DNA of 64,000 nt from Rhizobium leguminosarum (GCF_001679785.1 NZ_CP016286.1:1736001-1800000); one strand, 5' to 3'. Shown: positions 18,515 to 30,408, counted from the stretch's first letter. Program-made: numbers and translations. The notes: generated by a model from the sequence alone, not told the origin.

Positions 18515-18906
18515 GGATTCACCGCATATTGCGGCAGGCCGTCCGATATCTCGTAGAAATCGCCCTTGTCGGCGCAGTAGATATGATGGCCGAAGGCAAG
18601 GCCGCTCGGTGTATCGAAGGCGCCTGCCATGACCGAAATCTCCGCCGATCCGTCCGCCTGCCAGAACAGCGCGGAGCCGCAATTCGAGCAGAAGCCGCGC
18701 TGCGCCTCCTCGCTCGACCTGTACCAGCGGACCGCCTCGGCGCCTTCCACCGAAAGCGCCGCGCGCGCCACGTTGACCGCGGCGTAATAAAGCCCCGTCT
18801 GCCGGCGGCATTGCGAGCAATGGCAGCCGACGACCGGTCCTGGCTTTGCCGTACTTGAAAATCGCACGGCACCGCAAAGGCAGCCGCCTGTATGTCGCTC
18901 GGTCAT
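18508..18906 (-). CDS. GFA family (glutathione-dependent formaldehyde-activating-like) protein
   Basis: A 132-residue zinc protein of the GFA/CENP-V fold. The zinc-binding cysteines stand in GGCLCGAVRF, GCHCSQCRRQTG and GFCSNCGSALFW, in the usual order and spacing. Members were proposed to join formaldehyde to glutathione, but most paralogues have unknown substrates, so I keep the family name only. Cytoplasmic, no signal peptide. It converges on DUF1003 and its stop codon falls in a perfect palindrome. Confidence 0.88.
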   Translation of the reverse strand: MTERHTGGCLCGAVRFSSTAKPGPVVGCHCSQCRRQTGLYYAAVNVARAALSVEGAEAVRWYRSSEEAQRGFCSNCGSALFWQADGSAEISVMAGAFDTPSGLAFGHHIYCADKGDFYEISDGLPQYAVNPT

Positions 18907-19271
18907 CGTCGCCCCTCTGTTTCCGAGGGAACGTTGCCGCCGATCTCCTCCGGCGTCAAATCCATTTCCCTGAACGAACCATCAGGAATCTTGAAGGCCG
19001 CAGGCCCCGTGCGCATCACAGCGAGACATCGGCGTAGTGCGGGACGCGGCAGCCCCTTATTCGCGCATCTCCCCTACAGGCACCGGAATTTACCATGGGT
19101 TGCATCAGAAGAATAACAACGCGGAAAATTATGATTTTTCGATAATGTAATTAATTTCATAACATTCTAATACATCTAATACGTTTATTAGATAATTCAA
19201 AATTAACCTTTGCGGCCCTAGAGTCGCAACCGATGATCGTTATCCAGAACGGTCGGCATGAGAGGTGAAAG
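18907..19271. other. Intergenic promoter region of the tadE-tadG pair
   Basis: No gene seen. The stretch 19115-19215 is strikingly AT-rich for this genome and ends 57 bases before the TadE start, so it probably carries that operon's promoter and upstream elements. Confidence 0.5.
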
Positions 19272-19694
19272 ATGAAAATTCTCCAACGTCTCCCTTCGAA
19301 CGAACGTGGCGCCGCAGCAATCGAATTCGCCATCGTCGCGCCGCTCTTCCTCCTGGTGGTCCTGACGATGATCGCCTACGGCATCTATCTGAGCGCATCC
19401 CATGCCGTGCAGCAGCTGACCGCCGATGCGGCGCGCACTGCCGTTGCCGGCGTGACCAGCCAGGAGCGGTCGCAGCTGGTCAATGATTTCGTCAACCAGT
19501 CCACCATCGACCATCCGCTACTCGAAAAGAACAAGCTCCACATCACCGTCACCACCGACCCAGGCAATGCCAACCAGTTCACCGTGACGGCGGAATATGA
19601 CACCGTCAACCTGCCGATCTGGGACCTCTACACCTTTCCCCTGCCCGACCATGTGATCCGCCATTTCGCGACCATCCGAATGGGGGGCCTGTGA
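19272..19694 (+). CDS. TadE-like pilus assembly protein
   Basis: A 140-residue pseudopilin-like protein. After a short basic start, ERGAAAIEFAIVAPLFLLVV (about residues 11-30) has the TadE/TadF Gly-x3-Glu-Phe processing motif and the single transmembrane helix; the prepilin peptidase would cut before it. The rest is a small periplasmic domain. TadE proteins work with Flp-type tight-adherence pili. It is followed one base after its stop by a TadG-like gene, so the pair is an operon, but no tad motor or secretin genes are here. Confidence 0.88.
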   Translation: MKILQRLPSNERGAAAIEFAIVAPLFLLVVLTMIAYGIYLSASHAVQQLTADAARTAVAGVTSQERSQLVNDFVNQSTIDHPLLEKNKLHITVTTDPGNANQFTVTAEYDTVNLPIWDLYTFPLPDHVIRHFATIRMGGL

Positions 19695-19695
19695 G

Positions 19696-21432
19696 ATGCG
19701 GGTATTCAATGAGCGCTTGCGGCGCATCGCCACTAATGCGTCAGGCAATATCGCCATCATGGCAGCGCTCTCAGCTCCCCTCATCCTCTATTCGCTTGGT
19801 CTCGGCGTCGACTACGGCATGATGACGCTCCAGCAGCGGCGCCTGCAGCAACTGAGCGATATCGGCGCTATCGTTGCCGCCGCCGACATCAACCACGCCG
19901 CCGACAACCTCGTCGCCAATTTCGACCAAAACGGCCTCAACATCGCCGTCCGCACCGACACGGCTTATGCGACGAAGAACGGCACATTGCCGCTGACATC
20001 AGACCTCACGCAATTCGACGCCGTCGCCGACTTCATCCCCGGCACCTATCTCGCCGATGCCTCGGTGCCGCTCGGCAGCCGTTTTGCCGCCGGCGCCCAA
20101 CCCTATGACGCTGTGAAGGTCGGCATCAACCAGAAGGCGAAACTGATCTTCGCCACCGCCTTTGCCGCCGCTCCCAACCTCAGGGCGGTCGGCACCGCCT
20201 CGGCTTCCAAGCTTGCTGCCTTCTCCATCGGCTCGCGGCTGGCAAGCCTCAATGGCGGCGTGCTGAACTCGCTGCTCGGCAGCCTGCTCGGCACCAGCCT
20301 CTCGCTGAAGGTCGCCGATTACGAGGCACTCACATCAGCCGATATCAAGCTGCTCCCCTTCCTCGATATGCTGGCGACCGATCTCAACCTCACCGCCGGC
20401 ACCTATGACGAGCTGCTGGCAACCGACATCTCCTATCCGCGCCTGCTGAAGACGCTCGGCAAGTCGGCCGGTCTCACACTCACGGTCACCAGGGCGCTCG
20501 ATACGATCGAAAAGGCGCTTGGTACAACGCAGGTCAAGATCAGGCTCGAGGATCTCTTCAACCTCGGCCCGATCGGCGAGCGCGCCATCGGTAGCGGCTC
20601 CCAGCTCTCGGCAGAGGCGAGCGTGATGGATATCGTCTCGGCGGCAGCCGTTGCGGCGAACCAGAAGAAGCAGGTCACCGCCAATCTCGGCGGCTCCGTG
20701 CCCGGGCTTGCCACGGTCAAGCTGACGCTTGCGATCGGCGAGATGCCGAAGGGTGCAGCCTCGAACGGGATCGGCGCCGTTGGCGCCACCGTCCGCACGG
20801 CGCAAGTGCGCCTGGCGCTCGAAGCGTCGGTGCTCGGCGCCAACTCCCTCGCCGGGCTGAAGGTGCGCGTGCCCCTCTACCTCGAAGTCGCCCATGCCGA
20901 GGCCGGGCTTGCAAGCATTTCCTGTCTCGGCGGCGGCGCCAAGAACGCCAGCGTCGGCGTCGATGTCGTGCCTGGCGTCGCGGAACTGTCGCTCGGCGAC
21001 GTCGATCCCAACGCCTTCGTCAATTTCGGCAGCGCGCCACGCGTCACCCGTGCCAAGCTGATCGATGCGATTCTGCTCAGTGTCTCGGGCCTCGCCCATG
21101 TCAACGTGACCAATCTCAGCAAGAGCAAGCTGACCTTCCAGCCGGCCGACATCGCGGCAAAAACGATCAAGAACGTCTCGACCAAGGATACGCTGACCTC
21201 GGCCTTGGGGTCGCTGATCAAGGAGACCGATATCCAGGTCTCCATTCTCGGCCTCGGCATCGGCCTGTCGAAGACGGTGGTGCAGGGTGCCGTCGCCGAT
21301 ACGCTCTCGGGCCTGACCACGCCGCTCGATGAGCTGCTCTTCAACCTTCTGACGCTGCTCGGCGTCAAGATCGGCGATGCCGACGTGCGCGTCACCGATG
21401 TGCGCTGCCAGCAATCGGTGCTCGTACAATAA
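19696..21432 (+). CDS. TadG-like pilus assembly protein
   Basis: A 578-residue protein with the TadG N-terminal domain: ASGNIAIMAALSAPLILYSL (about residues 15-34) is the membrane segment, then DYGMMTLQQRRLQQLSDIGAIVAAA. The long remainder is periplasmic, rich in Leu, Ala, Ser and Thr, and lacks the von Willebrand factor A domain seen in other TadG proteins. It is translated directly after TadE. It resembles Rhizobiales TadG proteins often found away from the main tad cluster. Role in pilus anchoring is assumed from family. Confidence 0.82.
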   Translation: MRVFNERLRRIATNASGNIAIMAALSAPLILYSLGLGVDYGMMTLQQRRLQQLSDIGAIVAAADINHAADNLVANFDQNGLNIAVRTDTAYATKNGTLPLTSDLTQFDAVADFIPGTYLADASVPLGSRFAAGAQPYDAVKVGINQKAKLIFATAFAAAPNLRAVGTASASKLAAFSIGSRLASLNGGVLNSLLGSLLGTSLSLKVADYEALTSADIKLLPFLDMLATDLNLTAGTYDELLATDISYPRLLKTLGKSAGLTLTVTRALDTIEKALGTTQVKIRLEDLFNLGPIGERAIGSGSQLSAEASVMDIVSAAAVAANQKKQVTANLGGSVPGLATVKLTLAIGEMPKGAASNGIGAVGATVRTAQVRLALEASVLGANSLAGLKVRVPLYLEVAHAEAGLASISCLGGGAKNASVGVDVVPGVAELSLGDVDPNAFVNFGSAPRVTRAKLIDAILLSVSGLAHVNVTNLSKSKLTFQPADIAAKTIKNVSTKDTLTSALGSLIKETDIQVSILGLGIGLSKTVVQGAVADTLSGLTTPLDELLFNLLTLLGVKIGDADVRVTDVRCQQSVLVQ

Positions 21433-21634
21433 GGCCGTATCGCCGCTGCCCGGCCGGAAATTGCGCCTGGAACCTGTTGCCTGTCGACAACACCGCCAGC
21501 CTCATCCCGTCGCCGCATTGAATCATGCGCGGTTGTCGGCGATACTAACGGTTCAATTAATCCTCGGGAGACTGACATGAGAGCGACCCTGTCCAAACAG
21601 AAAGGAAACATCCCCCACAAGGACATTCAGCTTC

Positions 21635-23473
<1,839 letters not shown>

Positions 23474-23501
23474 GCGTCTGGTGCGGGTGCACGATAACAA
23501 A

Positions 23502-23522
23502 AGCCCGGCGGTTCGCCGGGCT
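23502..23522 (+). terminator. Hairpin after the ABC exporter
   Basis: AGCCCGGCG and CGCCGGGCT pair around GTT, 29 bases after the stop. On the plus strand no T-run follows; on the minus strand the arm is followed by CTTTTGTT, so it may back up aroF termination. Confidence 0.55.
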
Positions 23523-23535
23523 GCTAACAAGTCGA

Positions 23536-23645
23536 CCAACTCCTCTTTCGTCATGCTCGGGCTTGTCCCGAGCATCTGCAGCCGGCGCAGCAGATCCCCG
23601 GCACAAGGCCGAGGATGACGTCGAGCAAAGAGCGAGGCCTGTCAA
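23536..23645. repeat. 110-bp dispersed repeat, copy 1
   Basis: Starts CCAACTCCTCTTTCGTCATG and contains the inverted repeats ATGCTCGGG/CCCGAGCAT and CGGCACAAGGCCGAGG. A second copy at 39681-39790 in the same orientation differs at about eight positions. It is an intergenic palindromic repeat, not coding. Confidence 0.85.
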
Positions 23646-23648
23646 TAA

Positions 23649-23674
23649 AAAGCCCGGCGAACCGGGCTTTTCTT
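23649..23674. terminator. Intrinsic terminator of aroF (bidirectional)
   Basis: AAAAAGCCCGG, loop CGAA, then CCGGGCTTTT. On the minus strand it reads as a GC stem followed by T5, 17 bases after the aroF stop; on the plus strand it also ends in T4. Confidence 0.85.
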
Positions 23675-23690
23675 CATTCATTTCAGGCTC

Positions 23691-25064
23691 TCAGCCGTTG
23701 GCGACCATCCGCTTTTCGTCGCGGCCGCCCTTCATGCGCTCGGCAAGCAGGAAAGCCAGTTCGAGTGCCTGGTCGGCGTTAAGGCGCGGGTCGCAATGGG
23801 TGTGGTAGCGGTCCTGCAAGTCTTCTGCGGAAACCGCGCGGGCGCCCCCGGTGCACTCGGTCACGTCCTTGCCGGTCATCTCGATATGGATGCCACCCGG
23901 ATGCGAGCCTTCGGCGCGGTGGATCTGGAAGAAGCTTTCGACTTCCGACAGGATCCGCTCGAAGGGACGGGTCTTGTAGTTGTTGAGCGTGATCGTGTTG
24001 CCGTGCATCGGATCGCAGGACCAGACGACCTTTCGGCCCTCGCGCTCGACGGCGCGAATGAGCTTCGGCAGGCTGTCGGCGACCTTCTCATGGCCGAAGC
24101 GGCAGATCAGCGTCAGGCGCCCGGCCTCGTTGGCAGGATTCAGGATGTCGATCAGTTGCAGCAGGTCGTCGGCCTGCAGCGACGGGCCGCATTTCAGGCC
24201 GATCGGGTTCTTGATGCCGCGGCAATATTCGACATGCGCATGGTCGGCCTGGCGCGTGCGGTCGCCGATCCAGATCATGTGGCCCGACGTTGCATACCAG
24301 TCGCCCGACGTGGAATCCACGCGGGTCAGCGCCTCCTCATAGCCGAGCAGCAGCGCCTCGTGGCTGGTGAAGAAATCGGTCTCGCGCAGGCTCGGATGGT
24401 TTTCCGAGGTGATGCCGATCGCCTTCATGAAATCCATGGTTTCGCTGATGCGGTCGGCAAGCTTGCGGTAGCGCTCGCCCTGCGGGCTGTCCTTGACGAA
24501 GCCGAGCATCCACTGATGCACGTTTTCGAGATTGGCATAACCGCCCATCGCAAAGGCGCGCAGCAGGTTCAGCGTCGCAGCCGACTGGCGATAGGCCATG
24601 GCCTGGCGTTCCGGATTCGGAATGCGCGACTCCTCGGTGAATTCGATGCCGTTGATGATGTCGCCGCGATAGGCCGGCAGCGTCACATCGCCCTGCTTCT
24701 CGACATTTGACGAACGCGGCTTGGCGAACTGGCCGGCGATGCGGCCGACCTTGACGACCGGCAGCTGCGCGCCGAAGGTCAGCACCACGGCCATCTGCAG
24801 GAAGGCGCGGAAGAAGTCGCGGATATTATCGGCGCCGTGTTCGGCGAAGCTCTCGGCGCAGTCGCCGCCCTGCAGCAGGAAACCGTTGCCTTCGGCGACA
24901 TTGGCGAGATGCTTCTTCAGGCGGCGCGCTTCACCTGCAAAGACAAGCGGCGGATAGCTGGCGAGCGTGGCTTCCGTTGCCGCCAAAGCGGCTGCGTCGG
25001 GATATTCGGGAACCTGCAGGATCGGTTTTTGCCGCCAGCTGCTCGGGGTCCAATTGTCTGCCAT
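23691..25064 (-). CDS. aroF: Class II DAHP synthase
   Basis: A plant-type (type II) 3-deoxy-7-phosphoheptulonate synthase of 457 residues, unrelated in sequence to the class I enzyme at 11969. Landmarks: [17 protein letters not shown] (PEP/metal region, Cys), [46 protein letters not shown] (metal His) and [19 protein letters not shown]. The ATG at 25064 has AGGTGAG just upstream; a GTG three codons earlier is the alternative. Stand-alone gene with a strong terminator. I find no aromatic leader in front of this one. Confidence 0.95.
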   Translation of the reverse strand: MADNWTPSSWRQKPILQVPEYPDAAALAATEATLASYPPLVFAGEARRLKKHLANVAEGNGFLLQGGDCAESFAEHGADNIRDFFRAFLQMAVVLTFGAQLPVVKVGRIAGQFAKPRSSNVEKQGDVTLPAYRGDIINGIEFTEESRIPNPERQAMAYRQSAATLNLLRAFAMGGYANLENVHQWMLGFVKDSPQGERYRKLADRISETMDFMKAIGITSENHPSLRETDFFTSHEALLLGYEEALTRVDSTSGDWYATSGHMIWIGDRTRQADHAHVEYCRGIKNPIGLKCGPSLQADDLLQLIDILNPANEAGRLTLICRFGHEKVADSLPKLIRAVEREGRKVVWSCDPMHGNTITLNNYKTRPFERILSEVESFFQIHRAEGSHPGGIHIEMTGKDVTECTGGARAVSAEDLQDRYHTHCDPRLNADQALELAFLLAERMKGGRDEKRMVANG

Positions 25065-25283
25065 CTCACTCACCTGTTCTCACATCCATACCTCAGGATG
25101 CCCTCAATATACGGCGGCTTATAGACCTTTAGGTCAGGCTTGCAAAGACCATTCGCCGAGAGTTGTCGCCTCGCCGCCGCCGCCCGCCCTGCTCTAGTTA
25201 AACCAGCATATACCATGTCAATTTTCCTATATTTTAGACTTTCAATGTAGAACCGGAAAGAGTTTCAATTTCGGGGACATGGC

Positions 25284-26567
25284 ATGGCAATCCTTCCGCC
25301 CGGTTTCATATCGGACCGCTCGGGCAATTTCGGCATCATGACGGCACTGCTGGTGGTGCCGCTCTTCGGTACGGCCGGCATGGCGGTGGATTTCGCCCAC
25401 GCGCTCAGCTTGAGGACACAGCTTTACGCCGCTGCCGATGCCGCCGCCGTCGGTTCGATCGCGGAAAAATCCGGCGCGGTCGCAGCCGCGATGACCATGA
25501 GCGGCAACGGCACGATCTCGCTCGGCAAGGACGACGCCCGCAATATTTTCATGTCTCAAATGTCCGGGGAGCTGACCGACGTTCATATCGATCTCGGCAT
25601 TAATGTCACCAAGACCGCCAACAAGCTGAATTCGCAGGTTTCCTTCAGCGCGACCGTGCCCACCACCTTCATGCGCATCCTGGGCCGGGACTCGATCACG
25701 ATCTCGGGTGCGGCGACTGCCGAATATCAAACCGCCGCCTTCATGGATTTCTACATCCTGCTCGACAACACGCCTTCCATGGGCGTCGGCGCAACCGCGA
25801 ACGATGTTTCCAAGCTGCAGGCCAAAACAGGCTGCGCCTTCGCCTGCCATCAGATGGACCAGAGCACCAACAACTACACCATCGCCAAGGGTCTCAGCGT
25901 CGCCATGCGCATCGACGTGGTGCGCCAGGCAACCCAGGCGCTCACCGATACGGCCAAGACCGAACGCGTCAGCAGCGACCAGTTCCGCATGGGCGTCTAT
26001 ACTTTCGGCACCAAAGCCGAGGACGCAAAGCTGACGACGATCTCCAGCCCCACATCCGACCTGACGAAGGTGAAGAATTACACCGACACAGTCGACCTGA
26101 TGACCATTCCCTACCAGAACTACAACCAGGATCAGCTCACGAGCTTCGATAGCGCCCTGACCCAGATGAATACCATCATCGATCCGGCCGGCGACGGCAC
26201 GTCGAATATCAGCCCCGAAAAGATCCTGTTCTTCGTTTCCGATGGCGTCGGCGACAGCTACAAGCCGTCGACATGCACCAAGAAGACGACCGGCGGCCGC
26301 TGTCAGGAACCGATCGACACCTCCTTCTGCAAGCCGCTGAAGGATCGCGGTGTCAAGATCGCCGTGCTCTACACAACCTATCTGCCGCTGCCGAGCAACG
26401 CTTGGTACAACAAATGGATCAGCCCCTTCCAGAGCGAGATCCCGACGAAGATGCAGGCATGCGCTTCGCCCGGCTTCTATTTCGAAGTAACGCCGACCGA
26501 AGGTATCACCGATGCGATGAAGGCGCTTTTCCTCAAGGTTATCCGCTCGCCGCGCATCACCAGCTAG
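25284..26567 (+). CDS. TadG-like protein with von Willebrand factor A domain
   Basis: A 427-residue protein. The N-terminal membrane segment is in the TadG signature SGNFGIMTALLVVPLFGTAG, followed by AVDFAHALSLRTQLYAAADAA. From about residue 155 a vWA domain follows: FYILLDNTPSMG has the MIDAS pattern D-x-T-x-S and ILFFVSDGVGD supplies a later metal-site Asp. Cysteine pairs (CAFACHQ, STCTKKT) suggest periplasmic disulfides. It would sit in the inner membrane with the vWA domain outside. It lies 3.9 kb from the TadE/TadG pair, as a single gene, with no other pilus genes near. Confidence 0.87.
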   Translation: MAILPPGFISDRSGNFGIMTALLVVPLFGTAGMAVDFAHALSLRTQLYAAADAAAVGSIAEKSGAVAAAMTMSGNGTISLGKDDARNIFMSQMSGELTDVHIDLGINVTKTANKLNSQVSFSATVPTTFMRILGRDSITISGAATAEYQTAAFMDFYILLDNTPSMGVGATANDVSKLQAKTGCAFACHQMDQSTNNYTIAKGLSVAMRIDVVRQATQALTDTAKTERVSSDQFRMGVYTFGTKAEDAKLTTISSPTSDLTKVKNYTDTVDLMTIPYQNYNQDQLTSFDSALTQMNTIIDPAGDGTSNISPEKILFFVSDGVGDSYKPSTCTKKTTGGRCQEPIDTSFCKPLKDRGVKIAVLYTTYLPLPSNAWYNKWISPFQSEIPTKMQACASPGFYFEVTPTEGITDAMKALFLKVIRSPRITS

Positions 26568-26576
26568 CGCATCGAC

Positions 26577-26668
26577 CCGAAAACGAAGTCGATTTTCGGA
26601 AAGCACAATGCGTCGTTCAAAAAGTTAGAGCGTCCTTTGTGCGTCCGAAAGGATGCACAGCGCTCTAA
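26577..26668. repeat. Composite palindromic repeats (two elements)
   Basis: First element: CCGAAAA/TTTTCGG hairpin within CGCAT...ATGCG. Second element, 26625-26668: outer stem TTAGAGCG/CGCTCTAA with inner imperfect stem TTGTGCGTCC/GGATGCACAG around GAAA. They lie between convergent genes and resemble REP-like elements of Rhizobium. Confidence 0.75.
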
Positions 26669-26715
26669 TGCATGTCGCCCGGAAATGTGCAGCGGTTCCG
26701 GGTCAACGACATGCA
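26669..26715. repeat. Palindromic intergenic repeat, copy 2
   Basis: Same element as 18425-18471: outer stem TGCATGTCG/CGACATGCA, here with inner stem CCCGGAA/TTCCGGG. It directly abuts the composite repeat before it. Confidence 0.85.
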
Positions 26716-26735
26716 GGGCAAAAGCCGGTCACGGC

Positions 26736-28121
26736 TCAAAGCCGCTTGCCGTCGCGGATCCGATAGCTCGGCGCATACATGGTGACGAGCTCTTCGGCGG
26801 CCGTTGGGTGCAGCGCCATTGTCCGGTCGAAATCGTCCTTGGTGCAGCCGGCCTTCAGCGTGATGCCGAGCAGCTGCGCCATCTCGCCGGCATCGTGGCC
26901 GAGAATATGGGCGCCCACCACCTTGCGGCTCGCCGCATCGACGATCAGCTTCATGATCATCCGCTCGGCGCGGCCGGAAAGAGTGGCCTTCAGCGGCCGG
27001 AACTGGGCGCGGTAGACCTCGAGTTCGGAATAGCGCTTGCCCGCCTCCTCTTCCGAAAGGCCGACGGTGCCGATCTCAGGCTGCGAGAAGACGGCGGTCG
27101 GGATCAGCTCGTAGTCCGGCCGGGTCGGATTGTTCTTGTACTCGGTCTCGATGAAGCACATCGCCTCGTGGATCGCCACCGGCGTCAGCTGTACCCGATT
27201 GGTGACATCGCCGAGCGCGTAGATGTTTTCGACATTGGTGCGGGAATATTCATCGACGATAACGGCGCCGCGCTCGTCGACGGCGACGCCGGCCGCATCG
27301 AGGCCGAGGCCTTCGGTGTTCGGATCGCGCCCGAGCGCCAGCATGACCACGCCGGCTTGCAGCGTGCCGTTGTTCAGCGTCTCCAGAATGAGCCCGTCCT
27401 CGCCTTTCGAAACCTTCTGCAGCGTATCGTGGCAGAGGATGCGGATGCCCTTTGCGGCCATCGCCTCGTGCAGCCCGCGCCTCAGATCCTCGTCGAAGCG
27501 CGACAGGATCTCGGCGCCGCGATAGATCAGCGTCGTCTCGACTCCGAGCCCATGGAAGATATTGGCGAACTCGACGGCGATATAGCCGCCGCCTGATATC
27601 ACGATCGATTTCGGCAGCTCTTCGAGATGAAAGGCCTCGTTGGAAGAGACGCAGAGCTCATGACCGGGAAGGGCTGCATGCGGGTTCGGCCGCCCGCCGG
27701 TGGCGATCAGGATCGTCTTTGCCGTCACCGTATGTCCGGTCTTCAGCAGCCGGACGGTATGGGCGTCGACGAGTTCCGCGCGCGTTTCCAGGATCTCGGC
27801 ATTGGCGCCGGCGAGCCCCTTCTTGTAGAGACCTTCAAGCCGGGCGATTTCGACATCCTTGGCTGCCACCAGCTTCTTCCAGTCGAAGCTGCTTTCGCCG
27901 ACCGTCCAGCCAAAACCTGCCGCATCCTCGAAATGCTCGTGGAACTGCGAGGCATAAACGAAGAGCTTCTTCGGCACGCAGCCGCGGATGACGCAGGTGC
28001 CGCCGTAGCGGTATTCCTCGGCGATCGCCACCTTCTTGCCGAGCGATGCTGCGACACGGGCGCCGCGCACGCCTCCGGAACCGCCGCCGATGACGAAGAG
28101 GTCGTAGTCGTAGGAAGACAT
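26736..28121 (-). CDS. gor: Glutathione-disulfide reductase
   Basis: Keeps glutathione reduced using NADPH. The 461 residues show the FAD-binding GGGSGGVRGARVAASLG, the redox disulfide GGTCVIRGCVPKK (about residues 40-52), the NADPH fold ISGGGYIAVEFANIFHGLG and the C-terminal ALHPTAAEELVTM with the catalytic His-Glu pair. The arginines that select NADPH are plausible in LIYRGAEILSRFDEDLR. Cytoplasmic homodimer. A GGAG motif precedes the ATG. Single gene, ending at a block of palindromic repeats. Confidence 0.95.
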   Translation of the reverse strand: MSSYDYDLFVIGGGSGGVRGARVAASLGKKVAIAEEYRYGGTCVIRGCVPKKLFVYASQFHEHFEDAAGFGWTVGESSFDWKKLVAAKDVEIARLEGLYKKGLAGANAEILETRAELVDAHTVRLLKTGHTVTAKTILIATGGRPNPHAALPGHELCVSSNEAFHLEELPKSIVISGGGYIAVEFANIFHGLGVETTLIYRGAEILSRFDEDLRRGLHEAMAAKGIRILCHDTLQKVSKGEDGLILETLNNGTLQAGVVMLALGRDPNTEGLGLDAAGVAVDERGAVIVDEYSRTNVENIYALGDVTNRVQLTPVAIHEAMCFIETEYKNNPTRPDYELIPTAVFSQPEIGTVGLSEEEAGKRYSELEVYRAQFRPLKATLSGRAERMIMKLIVDAASRKVVGAHILGHDAGEMAQLLGITLKAGCTKDDFDRTMALHPTAAEELVTMYAPSYRIRDGKRL

Positions 28122-28320
28122 GAGGAGCTCCGGAAGGGAATCGCAGGAAGGATGTTCCTGATATAAGGGCGATCGTCATGAAAACAAAAGCCCGCTCCTG
28201 CGTCATCCGGTTCCCATCGCCGAATCTCCATTCCGGTTGACCAGTCACCGTTTGCGGTTGACCCGGTCGGCCGAGGCTGGCAGGCAATCCATGGGACGGA
28301 AAAGAATTGCGGAGCAAAAG

Positions 28321-28533
28321 ATGGATCAAACTCTCTTCAGCAACCTGTGCAAGGCTGGCAAATTCAAGGAAGCGCTCGGCCTCGCCATTCAGGGCCACGA
28401 GCATGAAAAATACACGCCGAGCCGCTTTTCGATCGACAAGAAGACGAGACTGCCGATCTTCTATCGCGGCAACAAGCGCGTGGAGCCGGATGAGGAGGGT
28501 GTGTGGCAACTTGCAAAGAACCCCAACCCATAG
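28321..28533 (+). CDS. Small conserved-looking hypothetical protein
   Basis: 70 residues from an ATG with GGAG seven bases upstream; another in-frame ATG lies 30 bases earlier. The product is basic and soluble: a helical first half (LFSNLCKAGKFKEALGLAIQ) then KKTRLPIFYRGNKRVEPDEEGVWQL. No signal or membrane segment. I do not recognise a family. It diverges from gor and the coding preference looks genuine. Confidence 0.5.
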   Translation: MDQTLFSNLCKAGKFKEALGLAIQGHEHEKYTPSRFSIDKKTRLPIFYRGNKRVEPDEEGVWQLAKNPNP

Positions 28534-28590
28534 GGGCTGAGTTGCGGCGCATATGCGTTGGCAATTGAATCTGCCTAGCGATTGCTGCTG

Positions 28591-28875
28591 TCAGCGGCTA
28601 ATGCGGAATTCCGACGGCTTCTTCTCAAGCTGGGCTGCTTCCGTCTCGACGCCCGAAACCGACGCCCCCAAAGGCCCGCGCCTGAAACGCTCGATCATTG
28701 TCGTGATGGCGGTGTCGGGTCCTGCGATCACTGCGACGACCGCCCCGTCCTCTTCATTGCGAACCCAGCCCGTCAAACCGAGCCGGACCGCCTCGTCGCG
28801 CGTCCAATAGCGAAAACCGACACCCTGGACCTTGCCGGATATCCGCACTCGGACGGCCTTATCATGATCGGACAT
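28591..28875 (-). CDS. acyP: Acylphosphatase
   Basis: A 94-residue acylphosphatase hydrolysing acyl-phosphate bonds. The signature [20 protein letters not shown] holds the catalytic Arg, and [17 protein letters not shown] the catalytic Asn; length is typical. The ATG at 28875 has AGGTGA eight bases upstream, so I reject the 15 extra codons of the longer frame. It lies downstream of the rpiA/DUF2059 pair but is separated from it by a terminator. Confidence 0.92.
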   Translation of the reverse strand: MSDHDKAVRVRISGKVQGVGFRYWTRDEAVRLGLTGWVRNEEDGAVVAVIAGPDTAITTMIERFRRGPLGASVSGVETEAAQLEKKPSEFRISR

Positions 28876-28922
28876 GTCTGCAGTCACCTGAAGCCTCGCC
28901 AACGGCATTTGCCGCATCATAT

Positions 28923-28950
28923 CAAAAAAGCCCGGACGATGCCGGGCTTT
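28923..28950 (-). terminator. Intrinsic terminator after the DUF2059 gene
   Basis: On the minus strand: AAAGCCCGG, loop CATCGT, CCGGGCTTTTTT. It lies 24 bases after the DUF2059 stop and ends the rpiA operon. Confidence 0.88.
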
Positions 28951-28973
28951 CGCAAATTTGAGGGGGGCAGGCC

Positions 28974-29531
28974 TTACTGCTGGGCAGCCGGTGCCGGAGC
29001 GGTCGGGCTGTCGGTTGCCGGCGGCGGCGCCTTGATGACCTTGGAAAGCTCGGCGTTGCTCTGCTTTTCCAGGTCGCGGGAAATGCCCTGCGCCCAGATG
29101 TCGGCAGCCTTCGCTGTCTCGCGCGAGGCGACCGGGCCATCGCGCAGCAGCTTCTTGCCGACGTCGGAATTATAGAAGTCGGCGATCGCCTTCAGCTCGT
29201 CGACGGTGAAGGTCTTGGCATAGGTGAGTGCCGCCTCCTTCTCCAGATCGCCGCGGCGCGGCGCCAGCGCCAGCGCCTGCGCGTCGACTGTCGACGAAAT
29301 AACGTCCTGGTAATTGGGCGAATCCTGGATCAGGCCGGCCTTCAGGCGCTCGGCAAGACCGGGCAGGATGTTGTCGAACTGGGCAGTGGCGCCGATGGCG
29401 TCGATCGCCGCGCGGGAAGCCTTCAGTTGCTCTTCGGAGACCTCCTGCGCATTGGCGGCGGAGCCGAAGGCAAGCCCGGAAAGAACGACGGTCGCAGCGG
29501 CGAGACGGCCAAGACCTGCAATGTTCATCAT
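28974..29531 (-). CDS. DUF2059 domain periplasmic protein
   Basis: A 185-residue protein with a signal peptide ([21 protein letters not shown], cut near residue 28). The DUF2059 core is seen as [19 protein letters not shown] followed by [13 protein letters not shown] Pro/Ala-rich tail ends it. The family is of unknown function and all helical. It starts 15 bases after the rpiA stop, so the two are co-transcribed, an arrangement that does not suggest a shared role. Confidence 0.85.
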   Translation of the reverse strand: MMNIAGLGRLAAATVVLSGLAFGSAANAQEVSEEQLKASRAAIDAIGATAQFDNILPGLAERLKAGLIQDSPNYQDVISSTVDAQALALAPRRGDLEKEAALTYAKTFTVDELKAIADFYNSDVGKKLLRDGPVASRETAKAADIWAQGISRDLEKQSNAELSKVIKAPPPATDSPTAPAPAAQQ

Positions 29532-29546
29532 GAGTATATGCTCCTG

Positions 29547-30245
29547 TTATCTGTTTGCCTGCAGCGTGCGCGCACCCGCAGGACCGGCAATGATCGCAAG
29601 TGCCGCCATATTGATAAAGAGCCCGTGTTCGACGACGCCGGGTATGGAATTCAGCTCGCTCGAAAGCGCCTCTGCATCAGGAATGCGGCCAAAAGATGCG
29701 TCGATGATGTGATGACCGCCATCCGTGGTAAACTCTCCGTCACCCGACTGGCGCAGATCGAGTTCACCGGAAAGACCGAGCCGTGCCGCGACCTTTTCGA
29801 TGGCGATCCGCGTCGAGACGAGCCCGAATGGATTGACCTCGATCGGCAGCGCGAAGGCGCCGAGCGTTTCCACCAGCTTGCTCTCGTCGGCAATGACGAT
29901 CATTCGCTCGGAGGCGGCCGCGACGATCTTTTCTCGCAACAGTGCGCCGCCGCCGCCTTTGATCAGCCTGAGCGCCTGATCGACCTCGTCGGCGCCATCG
30001 ATCGTCAGGTCGAGTGCCGGCAGTTCGTCGAGCGACTTCAGCGGCACGCCGAGTTCGACACAGAGCCGCGCGGTTCGTTCGGACGTCGGAACGCCTTCGA
30101 CCCTGAAACCGCCCGCGACCTTCTCCGCCAGCAGGCGAACGAATTCTTCCGCCGTGCTGCCGGTGCCGATCCCGAGACGCATCCCGCTTTCGACATGGGC
30201 GAGTGCGGCCTCGGCGGCCTTGATCTTCATTTCGCGGGCATCCAT
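29547..30245 (-). CDS. rpiA: Ribose-5-phosphate isomerase A
   Basis: Interconverts ribose 5-phosphate and ribulose 5-phosphate in the pentose phosphate pathway. 232 residues with [15 protein letters not shown] (about 25-39), [25 protein letters not shown] (catalytic Glu/Lys region) and [12 protein letters not shown]. The ATG at 30245 has AGGAG ten bases upstream; the longer frame upstream lacks similarity. It is first in an operon with the DUF2059 gene and diverges from gph. Confidence 0.93.
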
Positions 30246-30408
30246 GCGCCGCCAGCTCCTGATATTGCGTTCGATGTGCTGTTTACACGGCTCGCCTGGC
30301 AAACGAAAGTCAAAATCATCACGGAAAATGAAAAGCCGAAACAGAGGCCTGCAGCCTTCCCAACCATCGCCGGACGTTGCTTTCCGCCGCACGACCGCCT
30401 ACCTCAGG

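Noticed and set aside
25065..25283. An attenuator in front of the class II DAHP synthase
   Set aside because: I found no short ORF with aromatic codon runs and no T-tailed hairpin in this spacer on the minus strand.
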